Origin: Tatumella terrea | Lineage (GTDB): Bacteria; Pseudomonadota; Gammaproteobacteria; Enterobacterales; Enterobacteriaceae | NCBI RefSeq assembly: GCF_039523755.1 | Contig: NZ_BAAAFX010000020.1 | Span: 1-64,000 of the forward strand | Direction: 5' to 3' | Length of the DNA: 64,000 bases | Shown: positions 25,263 to 34,643 of the stretch, piece by piece | Numbering within the stretch: the first letter of the stretch is position 1 | How the letters are laid out: each line of letters begins with the position of its first letter | Translations under genes and position numbers: made by a program | Notes under the pieces: model-generated | What the model saw: the letters and a program-made list of their open reading frames with translations, nothing else | Told to the model about the DNA's origin: nothing | The model's database searches: none

Positions 25263-25904
25263 ATGAAACCCTGGCAACGTGAATTTATTGAATTTGCACT
25301 GGAGAAACAGGTTCTGAAGTTTGGCGAATTTACGCTGAAATCAGGACGTAAGAGCCCTTACTTTTTTAATGCAGGCCTCTTCAATACCGGACGGGATTTA
25401 GCCCGCCTGGGCCGTTTTTATGCACAGGCACTCACGGACGCAGGGATCCGCTTCGATTTACTTTTCGGGCCGGCCTATAAAGGAATTCCGATTGCTACGA
25501 CGACAGCCGTGGCGTTGGCCGACCACCATGACCACGATGTGCCTTACTGCTTTAACCGTAAGGAAGCCAAAGATCATGGTGAAGGCGGACTCCTGGTCGG
25601 TAGCCCGTTACAGGGACGGATCATGCTGGTGGATGATGTGATTACCGCCGGCACGGCTATCCGTGAATCGATGGAAATTATTGCGGCGCATAACGCCACC
25701 CTGGCCGGGGTATTAATTTCACTGGATCGCCAGGAACGGGGGCGTGGTGAGATTTCGGCCATCCAGGAAGTAGAGCGTGATTATCAGTGCCAGGTGACGT
25801 CAATTATTTCCCTGAATGATCTTATCCGTTATCTGGAAGAAAAACCGGAAATGGCTGAGCATCTGACTGCCGTACGTGCCTATCAGCAACAATACGGCAT
25901 CTGA
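25263..25904 (+). CDS. pyrE: Orotate phosphoribosyltransferase
   Basis: Converts orotate and PRPP to OMP in pyrimidine synthesis. The start at 25263 (MKPWQREFIEFALEKQVLKF) gives 213 residues, exactly the E. coli length, with GAGG 7 nt upstream; the ATG at 25251 lies within the ribosome site. The PRPP-binding motif reads MLVDDVITAGTAIRE (about 120-134) and the flexible catalytic loop NRKEAKDHGEGG (about 99-110). Expression is probably set by the attenuator in front. Confidence 0.97.
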   Translation: MKPWQREFIEFALEKQVLKFGEFTLKSGRKSPYFFNAGLFNTGRDLARLGRFYAQALTDAGIRFDLLFGPAYKGIPIATTTAVALADHHDHDVPYCFNRKEAKDHGEGGLLVGSPLQGRIMLVDDVITAGTAIRESMEIIAAHNATLAGVLISLDRQERGRGEISAIQEVERDYQCQVTSIISLNDLIRYLEEKPEMAEHLTAVRAYQQQYGI

Positions 25905-25921
25905 GGCCTGTCATTATGACG

Positions 25922-25938
25922 GCGGGCGAACAGCCCGC
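25922..25938. terminator. Hairpin between pyrE and slmA
   Basis: GCGGGC and GCCCGC pair around a 5-nt loop between two convergent genes. No T-run is present. Confidence 0.45.
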
Positions 25939-25942
25939 TGAA

Positions 25943-26539
25943 TTACTGAAGCTGCATTGCCAGCAGAGGCCAGCGGCTTTCGAAGTCTGCGGTTGGCCGG
26001 AAACGGAACTCTGATCTGACGAACCGCGAAAGTAACCCTTCACAGAATGCCAGTAACTGGCTGGCCAGCAGCGTTTCGTCGGTCATGAATCCTTCGCCTT
26101 CGCGCAGTTTTTTCTCACGCATCACCTGACGTAGCTGGACTTCAATACGTTCAAATAACTGATTAATTCTGTCCTGCAGACGATCCTGCTCAAACATCAG
26201 CGCATGGCCGGTAAGAATACGTGTCAGCCCGGGATTACGCTCACCGAAACCCAGGATCAACTGGATAATCAGTTTTAGCCGCATCAGCGTTTCTTTTTCA
26301 TCATTCAGAATAAGATTGATGCGGGTAATCAGACTGTCCTCGATAAACTCGATAAGACTGTCGAACATTTTTGTCTTGCTTGGAAAGTGGCGATACAGGG
26401 CGGCCTCTGAGACGCCTACATTCGCCGCCAGCTTAGCGGTTGTGATGCGCTGACTACCATCCCCGGACTCCAGCATCTGCGCCAGTGCCTGCAAAATCTC
26501 TTCGCGACGATTCCGTTTCGCGTTCTTTTTTTCTGCCAT
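25943..26539 (-). CDS. slmA: Nucleoid occlusion factor SlmA
   Basis: TetR-family DNA-binding protein that blocks FtsZ ring formation over the nucleoid. The 198-residue protein has the helix-turn-helix at about residues 28-50 (ITTAKLAANVGVSEAALYRHFPSK) and the full C-terminal dimer domain, ending in PLLAMQLQ. Length and order (pyrE, slmA, dut) are those of E. coli. The 181 bp between slmA and dut hold no gene. Confidence 0.96.
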   Translation of the reverse strand: MAEKKNAKRNRREEILQALAQMLESGDGSQRITTAKLAANVGVSEAALYRHFPSKTKMFDSLIEFIEDSLITRINLILNDEKETLMRLKLIIQLILGFGERNPGLTRILTGHALMFEQDRLQDRINQLFERIEVQLRQVMREKKLREGEGFMTDETLLASQLLAFCEGLLSRFVRSEFRFRPTADFESRWPLLAMQLQ

Positions 26540-26720
26540 GTGTGAAAGGACCCCTGAAAATCACCTTGAAACGCTGTACCGGTTCACTAACTCCGGAGTA
26601 CCGGTGCCGTGTTGAGTGGCTTTTTGACTGACCACTTTCTGTGAGCACAAAAGTTCCGGTTCATATGATCTGTCGCCAGGGAACCGGAAGATGAAAGGTA
26701 CAGAAGTTGCTGCTGATAAA

Positions 26721-27179
26721 TTACTGACGACCGGAGTGGCCAAAGCCGCCTTCACCGCGTTCACTGGTATTGAACTCTTCCACCAGGTTGAACTCCGCCT
26801 GTACGACCGGCACAAAGACTAACTGTGCAATGCGATCTCCTGGCTGGATGGTAAAGGCCTCCTGAGCGCGATTCCATACTGAAACCATAAGCTGCCCCTG
26901 ATAGTCAGAATCGATCAGTCCGACCAGATTACCCAGCACGATGCCATGCTTATGCCCCAGTCCGGAACGTGGCAGGATCACCGCGGCCAGCTGAGGGTCA
27001 GCGACGTGAATAGCCAGTCCGGTTGGCAGCAGGGTGGTCTCGCCCGGCTGAAGGATTAACGGTGCATCGATACACGCCCGTAAGTCGAGACCCGCAGAAC
27101 CCGGAGTAGCATAAGCGGGCAGAGGGAATTCATTCCCGACACGCGGGTCGAGGATTTTAATGTCGATTTTTTTCATCAT
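26721..27179 (-). CDS. dut: dUTP diphosphatase
   Basis: Hydrolyses dUTP to dUMP and diphosphate, keeping uracil out of DNA and feeding thymidylate synthesis. The 152-residue trimeric enzyme shows the five family motifs: GSAGLDLRA, PRSGLGHKHGI, GLIDSDYQGQL, GDRIAQLVFVPV and the C-terminal arm RGEGGFGHSG. Its start overlaps the end of coaBC by 23 nt, so translation is probably coupled. Confidence 0.97.
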   Translation of the reverse strand: MMKKIDIKILDPRVGNEFPLPAYATPGSAGLDLRACIDAPLILQPGETTLLPTGLAIHVADPQLAAVILPRSGLGHKHGIVLGNLVGLIDSDYQGQLMVSVWNRAQEAFTIQPGDRIAQLVFVPVVQAEFNLVEEFNTSERGEGGFGHSGRQ

Positions 27180-28377
27180 AAAGGCGGACTATCTCGTCTA
27201 ATAATTGCTGGCCAAGGAGCTGTTTTGTACTAAGGGGTAGTACTTTCTCTCCCTCCTGCCAAAAAAGGTGAAGCGCATTATGGTCACTTTTGAAGCCCTG
27301 TTCAGTCAGAGACACATCATTGGCGCAAATTAAATCCAGCTGTTTTCGTCTTCTTTTCTGCCGGGCGTATTCTTCCACATTACGTGTTTCCGCCGCAAAT
27401 CCGACCACATAGGGGCGATGCTGTTCCAGTGCGGCGACACCGGCAACAATATCCGGATTTTTAACCAGTTGCAGCGTCAGTGAGTCGTCACTTTGCCCTT
27501 GTTTTTTTATTTTTTCACTGGCAATGGTCGCTGCCCGATAATCAGCGACAGCCGCTGTACTGATAAAGATATGCTGCTGACGAATATCGGTCATAACGGC
27601 CGTTTGCATATCAAGCGCCGTCGTTACGTCGATGCGCCTGACACCGTGCGGGGTGGGTAGTACTACCGGTCCGGCAACCAGCGTGACCCTGGCGCCACGT
27701 CGGGCAGCGGCATCTGCGATGGCAAACCCCATTTTACCTGAGCTGTGGTTCGTAATATAGCGCACAGGATCCAGCGCTTCCTGTGTCGGGCCTGCGGTGA
27801 TCATTACGTTCAGATGTTGCAAATCTGTGACCGTACCGGCAAGGCAAATAGCATGGCGAACGATCTCTTCCGGGTCAAGCATTCTTCCCGGACCGATATC
27901 ACCACAGGCCTGGCTTCCGCTGTCCGGTCCCCAGAGGTGTATTCCATGCTTCTCAAGGCGGTGCAGATTTTCCTGAGTAATCGACGAACGGTACATTTGC
28001 TGATTCATTGCCGGTACCACCGCGACAGGTGCAGCGGTGGCCAGACAGGCTGTAGTCACCAGATCGTTGGCCATACCCTGACTAATACGGGCGATAATAT
28101 CTGCAGTGGCGGGCGCAATAATGACGAGATCTGCCCATTTGGCCAGTTCAATATGCCCCATTGCCGCTTCGGCGGCAGGGTCCAGCAGACTATTAAGGAC
28201 CGGATAACCACTCACTGCCTGCAAACTCAGCGGGGTAATAAATTCCTTTGCGGCATCAGTCATCATCACTCTGACGTCGGCACCCCGTTCACGCAAACGG
28301 CGTACCAGTTCAGGAGTTTTATAGGCGGCGATACCACCACTGATCCCCAGAAGGATCTTTTTACCGACTAATTCCAT
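27157..28377 (-). CDS. coaBC: Bifunctional phosphopantothenoylcysteine decarboxylase/synthetase
   Basis: Two steps of coenzyme A synthesis in one protein: CoaB joins cysteine to 4'-phosphopantothenate using CTP, CoaC decarboxylates the product using FMN. The start at 28377 gives 406 residues, as in E. coli, with GAGGCG upstream. The N-terminal flavoprotein part (about 1-190) has GISGGIAAYKTPELVRRL, the active-site histidine in MGHIELAKWAD and PAMNQQMY. The C-terminal synthetase part has ITAGPTQEALDPVRYITNHSSGKMG and AAVADYRA. Divergent from radC. Confidence 0.96.
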   Translation of the reverse strand: MELVGKKILLGISGGIAAYKTPELVRRLRERGADVRVMMTDAAKEFITPLSLQAVSGYPVLNSLLDPAAEAAMGHIELAKWADLVIIAPATADIIARISQGMANDLVTTACLATAAPVAVVPAMNQQMYRSSITQENLHRLEKHGIHLWGPDSGSQACGDIGPGRMLDPEEIVRHAICLAGTVTDLQHLNVMITAGPTQEALDPVRYITNHSSGKMGFAIADAAARRGARVTLVAGPVVLPTPHGVRRIDVTTALDMQTAVMTDIRQQHIFISTAAVADYRAATIASEKIKKQGQSDDSLTLQLVKNPDIVAGVAALEQHRPYVVGFAAETRNVEEYARQKRRRKQLDLICANDVSLTEQGFKSDHNALHLFWQEGEKVLPLSTKQLLGQQLLDEIVRLYDEKNRH

Positions 28378-28623
28378 TATTTTCGCCTCATGTTTGTCTC
28401 CGTTGCCGCGAAGTCCGCCCACAACCCCGGCATTTTATCATATTCGCCGTCCGGCAAAACGGTTTAGGGAGCAGAATGTGGCGTACGGCCCGGTTAGCAA
28501 CCTGGTGCTGTTTTCCCGTAAGACGCGGTTAGCGGGCTGTGATCCCGGCCAGTCTTTCTGTCAGTGTCCATAGAATCCGCCAGGGCAGCGCACTAAAGTG
28601 CAGAGAACGAAGAGGAGGTGACG

Positions 28624-29280
28624 ATGGAAGAGCTACGACCCAGAGAAAAACTGAGCAGATTCGGTGCGGAGGCATTAACGGATGCAGAACTGCTGGCGAT
28701 ATTTTTGCGTACAGGCGTCACCGGGATGGGCGTTATGGCGCTGGCAGAGACGATCCTTAAGCAGTTTGGTTCATTATATGCGCTCATGGCCGCAGGGAAA
28801 GAAAATTACCTGGCGGTACGCGGCATCGGTATCGCGAAGATGACCCAGCTTCTCGCGGTGACTGAACTAAGCCGCCGTTTTTTTCAGGCACAACTACTTA
28901 CCGTGTCAGTGCTGGAAGACCCGGGAGCGACCTGGAATTATTTAGCCAGCCAGTTATCCCATCAGGAGCGTGAAATTTTCATGGTGATTTTCCTGGATAA
29001 CCAGCATCGGGTTCTGTCGGCACAGAAAATGTTCACGGGTTCGCTTAACAGTGTCGAGGTGCATCCGCGGGAAATTGCCCGTGAAGCGTTGAAAATTAAT
29101 GCAGCGGCATTAATACTGGCTCATAATCACCCTTCCGGAATTGCCGAACCCAGTCAGGCCGATAAAGATGTGACTCAGCGCATTCATCAGGTCTGCAGGT
29201 TACTGAACATAAGGCTTTTAGACCATCTGGTGATCGGCAAAGGACAATACGTCTCTTTTGCTGAACAGGGCTTGCTTTAG
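28624..29280 (+). CDS. radC: RadC family JAMM-domain protein
   Basis: Cytoplasmic protein of unclear function, first linked to DNA repair, that carries a helix-hairpin-helix region (VRGIGIAKMTQLLA) followed by a JAMM/MPN metallo-domain with the motif HNHPSGIAEPSQAD. The ATG at 28624 has a GAGGAGGTG ribosome site at good distance; the GTG at 28618 is too close to it. This gives 218 residues. The gene is in the usual place before rpmBG. Confidence 0.93.
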   Translation: MEELRPREKLSRFGAEALTDAELLAIFLRTGVTGMGVMALAETILKQFGSLYALMAAGKENYLAVRGIGIAKMTQLLAVTELSRRFFQAQLLTVSVLEDPGATWNYLASQLSHQEREIFMVIFLDNQHRVLSAQKMFTGSLNSVEVHPREIAREALKINAAALILAHNHPSGIAEPSQADKDVTQRIHQVCRLLNIRLLDHLVIGKGQYVSFAEQGLL

Positions 29281-29365
29281 TATAAAAAGCGCGCATTCGT
29301 TGCGGGGTACAGGCGAAAAACAGTAGTTTTTCGCCGATCCGAAGAGATCTTTATCTGTTCGGGAC

Positions 29366-29394
29366 TTGAGCGTTTGCCCCGCAGAGCGTATACT
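29366..29394 (+). promoter_or_regulatory. rpmB-rpmG promoter
   Basis: TTGAGC (-35) and TATACT (-10) are separated by 17 bp, about 145 bp before rpmB. The sequence around the -10 box and the downstream ACGCCACCTTTGAGAATCTC stretch follow the E. coli rpmB upstream region closely. The 258-bp gap between radC and rpmB is otherwise a long untranslated leader. Confidence 0.8.
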
Positions 29395-29538
29395 ACGCCA
29401 CCTTTGAGAATCTCGGGTTTGGCGTTTAGGCCTGCTCAGCGGGTTCACATTGAACTCGCCTGGATGGGTTAAAAGCCTGACGAGGCGGCCAGAACCTAAG
29501 TACAAAGCTCGAGCTGATTTGATTTTTGGAGATATGAC

Positions 29539-29775
29539 ATGTCACGAGTCTGCCAAGTAACTGGCAAGCGCCCGGTGAGCGGAAACAACCGTTCCCACGC
29601 ACTGAACGCGACGAAACGCCGTTTCCTGCCTAACCTGCACTCACACCGTTTCTGGGTTGAGAGCGAAAAGCGTTTTGTTACCCTGCGTGTATCTGCTAAA
29701 GGTATGCGTATTATTGATAAAAAGGGCATCGATTCTGTATTAGCAGATATCCGTACCCGCGGTGAGAAGTACTAA
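29539..29775 (+). CDS. rpmB: 50S ribosomal protein L28
   Basis: Large-subunit ribosomal protein of 78 residues with the usual start MSRVCQVTGKRPVSGN and the full family length. A GGAG ribosome site lies 8 nt before the ATG. It is followed after 11 nt by rpmG, the conserved two-gene operon. Confidence 0.98.
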   Translation: MSRVCQVTGKRPVSGNNRSHALNATKRRFLPNLHSHRFWVESEKRFVTLRVSAKGMRIIDKKGIDSVLADIRTRGEKY

Positions 29776-29786
29776 GGAACTAAATC

Positions 29787-29954
29787 ATGGCTAAAGGTAT
29801 TCGTGAGAAGATCAAGCTGGTTTCTTCTGCTGGTACAGGTCACTTCTATACCACTACGAAGAACAAGCGTACTAAGCCGGAAAAACTGGAACTGAAAAAG
29901 TTCGATCCAGTTGTCCGTCAGCACGTTGTCTACAAAGAAGCCAAAATTAAATAA
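29787..29954 (+). CDS. rpmG: 50S ribosomal protein L33
   Basis: A 55-residue protein starting MAKGIREKIKLVSSAGTGHF and ending KEAKIK, nearly the same as E. coli L33. It lacks the zinc-binding cysteines, so it is the C-minus form of L33. It ends the rpmBG operon at a good terminator. Confidence 0.97.
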   Translation: MAKGIREKIKLVSSAGTGHFYTTTKNKRTKPEKLELKKFDPVVRQHVVYKEAKIK

Positions 29955-29970
29955 TTTTGGTATTCTGAAA

Positions 29971-29998
29971 AAACCCGGCTCCGGCCGGGTTTTTTGTT
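29971..29998 (+). terminator. rpmBG terminator
   Basis: AACCCGGC and GCCGGGTT pair around a short loop and are followed by a run of Ts, 17 nt after rpmG. Confidence 0.9.
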
Positions 29999-30034
29999 TT
30001 CCGGGCCTGAAATTTTCGTGTGTAAGGAGTAACG

Positions 30035-30844
30035 ATGCCTGAACTACCTGAAGTTGAGACCAGTCGCCGGGGGATTGAACCTCATCTGACAGGGGCGACC
30101 ATACTTCATGCTGTGGTACGTAATTCCAGACTACGCTGGCCCGTCTCTCCGGAAATTCTGTCACTCAGTGATCAGCCGGTACTGAGCGTGCAGCGCCGGG
30201 CGAAATATTTGCTGCTGGAGCTGCCGGAAGGCTGGATCATCATTCATCTGGGGATGTCCGGGAGCCTGCGGGTTCTGCCGGAAGAGCTACCGGCCGAAAA
30301 GCACGACCATGTGGACCTGGTCATGAGTAACGGCAAAATTCTGCGTTATACCGATCCCCGACGGTTTGGTGCCTGGCTATGGGAAACTGATCTCACGACC
30401 AGCAGGGTACTGTCACACCTGGGGCCGGAACCCTTAAGCGAGGCATTCACCGCCAGCGGGTTGCAGGAGAAGTCACGGCGTAAGCGCATCCCCATCAAGC
30501 CCTGGCTAATGGATAATAAACTGGTGGTAGGGGTAGGCAACATCTATGCCAGTGAATCTTTATTTGCTGCAGGTATCCTGCCGGACAGACTAGCCTGTGA
30601 GTTAACGGATAGCGAAGCCGGGACGCTTGTGGCATGTATTAAGCAGGTGCTGCAGCGGTCTATTGAGCAGGGCGGGACCACATTACGTGATTTCTTACAG
30701 ACCGACGGAAAACCTGGTTATTTCGCACAGGAACTGCAGGTCTATGGCCGGGCCGGAGAACCCTGCCGTCAATGCGGCAGCCTGATCCTCAGCGGCCGGC
30801 ATGCACAGCGCAGCACGTACTGGTGCCCTGAATGCCAGCGATAG
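30035..30844 (+). CDS. mutM: Formamidopyrimidine-DNA glycosylase
   Basis: Removes 8-oxoguanine and formamidopyrimidines from DNA and nicks the abasic site. The N-terminal PELPEVE with catalytic Pro1 (after Met removal) and Glu2 is intact, the helix-two-turn-helix has KPWLMDNKLVVGVGNIYASE, and the C-terminal zinc finger carries four cysteines (CRQCG and WCPEC). It has 269 residues, as in E. coli. The stop lies only 4 bp from the end of the convergent coaD. Confidence 0.97.
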   Translation: MPELPEVETSRRGIEPHLTGATILHAVVRNSRLRWPVSPEILSLSDQPVLSVQRRAKYLLLELPEGWIIIHLGMSGSLRVLPEELPAEKHDHVDLVMSNGKILRYTDPRRFGAWLWETDLTTSRVLSHLGPEPLSEAFTASGLQEKSRRKRIPIKPWLMDNKLVVGVGNIYASESLFAAGILPDRLACELTDSEAGTLVACIKQVLQRSIEQGGTTLRDFLQTDGKPGYFAQELQVYGRAGEPCRQCGSLILSGRHAQRSTYWCPECQR

Positions 30845-30848
30845 TGAC

Positions 30849-31331
30849 TTAGTCATGCAGCTTACTTAACAGCGCCTGACAGATTTCCGGGGTCACAAAC
30901 CCGGAAATATCACCGTGATGCCGGGCGACCTCTTTCACCAGAGAGGAAGAGATAAAAGCATAGGCTTCGGCGGGGATCAGGAAGATACTTTCCAGACCGG
31001 GTAATAAGTGATTATTCATCAGCGCCAGCTGACGTTCGTAGTCAAAATCAGAGACGGAACGTACGCCCCGGATCAGAACATTTGCCTGCTGTTTTCCCGC
31101 GAAATCCGCCATCAGCTCACTGAAGCCTGTCACCTCGACATTGGCCAGATGAGAGGTCGCCTGTTGTGCCAGCGACACCCGCTCTTCCAGCGTAAACATC
31201 GGTTGTTTCGTGCGGTTATGCGCAATCGCCAGAATGACATGATCAAACAGCCGGGAAGCGCGGGTAATGATATCCAGATGCCCCAGAGTCAGGGGATCAA
31301 AGGTTCCGGGATAAATCGCTCGGGTCGTCAT
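30849..31331 (-). CDS. coaD: Phosphopantetheine adenylyltransferase
   Basis: Fourth step of CoA synthesis: 4'-phosphopantetheine and ATP give dephospho-CoA. The start at ATG 31331 has a GGAG site and gives 160 residues, close to E. coli CoaD (159); a GTG at 31346 would add five residues. Motifs are YPGTFDPLTLGHLD (T/HxGH nucleotidyl transferase) and the ISSSLVKEVARH loop. It lies downstream of waaA-waaE on the same strand, as in Klebsiella and Serratia LPS loci. Confidence 0.96.
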   Translation of the reverse strand: MTTRAIYPGTFDPLTLGHLDIITRASRLFDHVILAIAHNRTKQPMFTLEERVSLAQQATSHLANVEVTGFSELMADFAGKQQANVLIRGVRSVSDFDYERQLALMNNHLLPGLESIFLIPAEAYAFISSSLVKEVARHHGDISGFVTPEICQALLSKLHD

Positions 31332-31342
31332 CGCGGTCTCCG

Positions 31343-32107
31343 TCACTTCGTCCGGGTTAATGCCCAGAGTATGGCATATTTATTAAACGTATATTGTGCA
31401 TTCACCAGAGCAAGTATCCATCCCTGATGACCATCCAGAAAACCAGCCCGCAGAAGGGCTGTTTTAAGCCATGCTGCAACGGTATGACTGTAGACAGAAA
31501 AAAGTCCGCAGCGACGGCCCTGTCGGGCACGTTGCTGCGCCCAGGCATTCGCATAGGCTAATTGCTTCTGTTGAAAATGATGCAGGTCGCGGCAGGTTAA
31601 ATGCTGCAGATCGCCGGTCAGCCTGATGACCGTAGCACCAGGATGCTCGAGAGACTCATGCACCAGATGGGAATTATAGGTAAAGCTGGCAGGGTAAAGA
31701 CGGGTGACTCTGTCCGGGTACCAGCCGCTGTGGCGCATATAACGTCCCAGGAACCAGTTACTGCGTGCCATGCTGTAAACCTGGTGTTCCTGTGGCGGTT
31801 GTGAAAGGAGCGTTTCAATCGACTGACGTAGTTCAGGAGTCACTCGTTCATCCGCATCAATCATCAGGATCATATCGCCGCTGGCATATTGCTGGGCCTG
31901 CTGACGTTGGGGGCCGAAGCCAGGCCACTGCGTACTCTGAAATACTTTGGCCCCCGCCTGACGGGCAATTTCAACGGTCTGATCGGTACTTCCGGAGTCC
32001 AGAACAACGATTTCATAGGCCCAGCTAACAGATGCCAGACATTCCGGGATCAGCTCTGCTTCATTTTTCGTGATCATTACGACTGAAAGGCGCTGGCGAG
32101 TATTCAT
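31343..32107 (-). CDS. waaE: LPS core beta-1,4-glucosyltransferase WaaE
   Basis: A GT2-family transferase that in Klebsiella and Serratia adds glucose to L-glycero-D-manno-heptose I of the inner core. The 254-residue protein has the GT-A fold start SVVMITKNEAELIPECLASV, a metal-binding DxD-like DADER motif at about 88-92 and the FNKYAILWALTRTK tail common to WaaE. Its ATG overlaps the waaA stop by 1 nt (TGATG), so the pair is coupled. E. coli K-12 has no waaE; this is a mark of the Klebsiella/Serratia-type core. Confidence 0.92.
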   Translation of the reverse strand: MNTRQRLSVVMITKNEAELIPECLASVSWAYEIVVLDSGSTDQTVEIARQAGAKVFQSTQWPGFGPQRQQAQQYASGDMILMIDADERVTPELRQSIETLLSQPPQEHQVYSMARSNWFLGRYMRHSGWYPDRVTRLYPASFTYNSHLVHESLEHPGATVIRLTGDLQHLTCRDLHHFQQKQLAYANAWAQQRARQGRRCGLFSVYSHTVAAWLKTALLRAGFLDGHQGWILALVNAQYTFNKYAILWALTRTK

Positions 32108-33384
32108 CAGTGTGTCCGTGGCGGAAGGTAAGGTTCAAGAAGGTCGACTAAACGCTGCAATGCCCCCTGATTCCGGCGTAAAACGTCAACGGCATGGTGA
32201 CCAAGATAACGGCGGTAATCATCATCCTGCAATAGTTTACTGACCTCTCGGGTCAGAGTATCGGAATCCGTTACCGTGAGCATACCCTGAGCGTCCTGCA
32301 GCTTGCTGCAGATATCTTTAAAATTCCAGATATAAGGTCCCATGATCACCGGAATGGCATGGGCCGCAGGTTCAAGGGGGTTATGACCGCCACGTTCAAC
32401 CAGGCTGCCGCCAACGAAAGCCAAATCGGCAATACCGTATAACAACATAAGCTCACCCATCGTATCCCCTATCACGACCCGGGTGCTGGCTGACGGAATT
32501 TCGCCACTGCTGCGGGTGATATAGCTGAGGCCGGCTTTTTGTGTCAGGGAAATAGCCTCCGGGAAACGTTCAGGATGGCGGGGGACCAGTATCAGTAGCA
32601 GGTCAGGATATTGCTCCAGCAAGCGCTGGTGGCTATTCAGAATAATACTCTCTTCACCATCGTGAGTGCTGGTGGCTATCCAGACCGGCCGGTGCGGAGC
32701 CCATTGACGACGTAGAGTGACGGCCCGGGCTGCCAGTTCCGGCGTGACTGAAATATCAAATTTAAGACTACCGGTCACGGCCAGATGGCTGCGTTTCAGG
32801 CCCAGTTCCACAAAACGCTCACCATCCTCAGCATTTTGGGCAGCAATAAGCGTAATACTGCGCAGCAGGCGTTGCATAAAACGGCCCAGTTTCTGGTAAC
32901 CCCGGAACGAGCGTTCAGATAATCGGGCATTGGCGATAACTAACGGGATTTTCCGCTGATGCAATATATGAATCAGTCCCGGCCAGAGTTCTGTTTCCAT
33001 GATAATCATCAGCCGTGGCCGGGCGGTATTCAGAAAGCGGTGTGTTGCGCCGGGTAAATCGTAGGGCAGATACACATGGTCAACGTCTTTACCGAAAGCC
33101 GACTGGGCTCGTTCTGAGCCGGTAGGGGTCATGGTTGTGACGGTAATAGGGAGCGATGGATAACGATGACGCAATGCTCTGACCAGCGGTACGGCAGCCA
33201 GGGTCTCTCCGACAGACACGGAATGCAGGACGATACCCTCCGGTCTGACTTTGCCTGCGCAAAACCCATAGCGTTCTGCCCAGCGTTTACGATAGGCTGG
33301 CGCTTTTCGGCTACGAATAAGTAATTTAACCCATATAAAGGGTTGAATCAGATAAAGAATTGTCTGGTATAAACGCAACAACAT
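32107..33384 (-). CDS. waaA: Kdo transferase WaaA (KdtA)
   Basis: Adds Kdo residues to lipid IVA at the cytoplasmic face of the inner membrane, an essential step of LPS assembly. The 425-residue protein starts with the membrane anchor LLRLYQTILYLIQPFIWVKLL, then RKAPAYRKRWAERYG, HSVSVGETLAAVPLV with the catalytic glutamate, the C-terminal domain with IATSTHDGEE and GGSLVERGGHNPLEPAA. All hallmarks match GT30 enzymes. Confidence 0.96.
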   Translation of the reverse strand: MLLRLYQTILYLIQPFIWVKLLIRSRKAPAYRKRWAERYGFCAGKVRPEGIVLHSVSVGETLAAVPLVRALRHRYPSLPITVTTMTPTGSERAQSAFGKDVDHVYLPYDLPGATHRFLNTARPRLMIIMETELWPGLIHILHQRKIPLVIANARLSERSFRGYQKLGRFMQRLLRSITLIAAQNAEDGERFVELGLKRSHLAVTGSLKFDISVTPELAARAVTLRRQWAPHRPVWIATSTHDGEESIILNSHQRLLEQYPDLLLILVPRHPERFPEAISLTQKAGLSYITRSSGEIPSASTRVVIGDTMGELMLLYGIADLAFVGGSLVERGGHNPLEPAAHAIPVIMGPYIWNFKDICSKLQDAQGMLTVTDSDTLTREVSKLLQDDDYRRYLGHHAVDVLRRNQGALQRLVDLLEPYLPPRTH

Positions 33385-33515
33385 TATGTGAATTCGGCTT
33401 GGGATGTTACAGGCATGGTAGCATAAATGTCAGTGAATAGGCATTTAACGCCGGCGCTGAATAAGGCGGAATAATCTCTGTTTTCCGGGCCATACCGGCC
33501 CGGAAAAATCAGTTA

Positions 33516-34643
33516 TTAAGATAATAATGTCTCATAAAGACGGAATAACTGTTCTGATAAATGTTCAGGCGTATAAGGGAGGATCGTTTCCCGTGCATGC
33601 CGGCCCATGTCAGAGTGCAGAGCCTGTGAGGGCAGCAGCCCGATAGCCCCGGCCATCCCCGGGATATCCAGCGCATCGGTGATGAACCCATTATGTCCTG
33701 ATTTTATAAATTCAGCGCCGCCACAATGGGTACTGGTAATGACCGGTAATCCACATGCCATCGCTTCCAGGATCACGTTCGGGAACGGATCGTAGAGTGT
33801 GGGTAACAGCAACCCGTCGGCCAGCTGATAAAAGGGTAATGTCTGAGGTTGCATACCGGCAAAATGCACCCGCTGTTCACATCCCAGCGACTGTGCAAGC
33901 TGACGATAGCGTTGCTCCATTTTATCTTTGCCCACAACCAGCAAATGACTTTCGGTGGCAGAAATGGCTTCAATGGCTGCTTTCAGTCCTTTTCTTTCGA
34001 AACCGGAACCGACAAAAATCAGACAATGCGCCTGTAACGGAATATGGTGTTGCTGGCGTAGTTGTTGCCGTTGTTTTTCATCTGCCGGCCGGAATTTCTG
34101 GTGATCGATGGCATTATAAATGACATGGATCTTATCTGCCGGGACGGCAAAATCTTCCATGATTTCCTGCTTCACCATATCCGCATTACAGATGACGGCC
34201 TTGAGATGGGGTGAGGTGTACATTTCCTGTTCTGCCTGCATGACATACCGGTGGTAGCGGTCGGCCATTAACTGGCGCTGTTTCCAGGGTGACAGAATAC
34301 GTGAGCGCTGCATTAACCAGCGGCGATGTACACCATCGCCGGCACGGTAAATATCGCAACCGGCGATCCGCTCATGGCTTTGAACAATATCGAATGCCTG
34401 CTGTTGCCAGAGCTTTCTGGCGGCGTTGGCGAACCCCCGTTCCCGGCTGATACGCCCCCATTTCATCGGGTTGCACAGATGTATTTTCCAGTCCGGGTGC
34501 GCATCGCCCTGCCACTGGCGGGTAATGACGTTAAGCTCCATATCTTTATGATTTAATGCCTCGAGGGCCCTGGAGACAAAACGTTCGGCACCGCCATCCG
34601 GGCGATATTTCTGACGGACGATGGCCAGACGTATTTTTTTCAT
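33516..34643 (-). CDS. wabG: LPS core glycosyltransferase WabG (GT4)
   Basis: In Klebsiella WabG adds galacturonic acid to heptose II of the core. This 375-residue GT4 protein begins KKIRLAIVRQKYRPDGGAERFVSRALEAL, the WabG/WaaG family opening, and has the C-terminal donor site with GSGFERKGLKAAIEA and the EX7E motif within PFPNVILEAMACGLPVITS. The start overlaps the waaQ stop by 4 nt (ATGA). The donor sugar (UDP-GalA, or UDP-Glc as for WaaG) cannot be read from the sequence; WabG is preferred because the neighbours wabH and wabN are of Klebsiella type. Confidence 0.85.
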   Translation of the reverse strand: MKKIRLAIVRQKYRPDGGAERFVSRALEALNHKDMELNVITRQWQGDAHPDWKIHLCNPMKWGRISRERGFANAARKLWQQQAFDIVQSHERIAGCDIYRAGDGVHRRWLMQRSRILSPWKQRQLMADRYHRYVMQAEQEMYTSPHLKAVICNADMVKQEIMEDFAVPADKIHVIYNAIDHQKFRPADEKQRQQLRQQHHIPLQAHCLIFVGSGFERKGLKAAIEAISATESHLLVVGKDKMEQRYRQLAQSLGCEQRVHFAGMQPQTLPFYQLADGLLLPTLYDPFPNVILEAMACGLPVITSTHCGGAEFIKSGHNGFITDALDIPGMAGAIGLLPSQALHSDMGRHARETILPYTPEHLSEQLFRLYETLLS

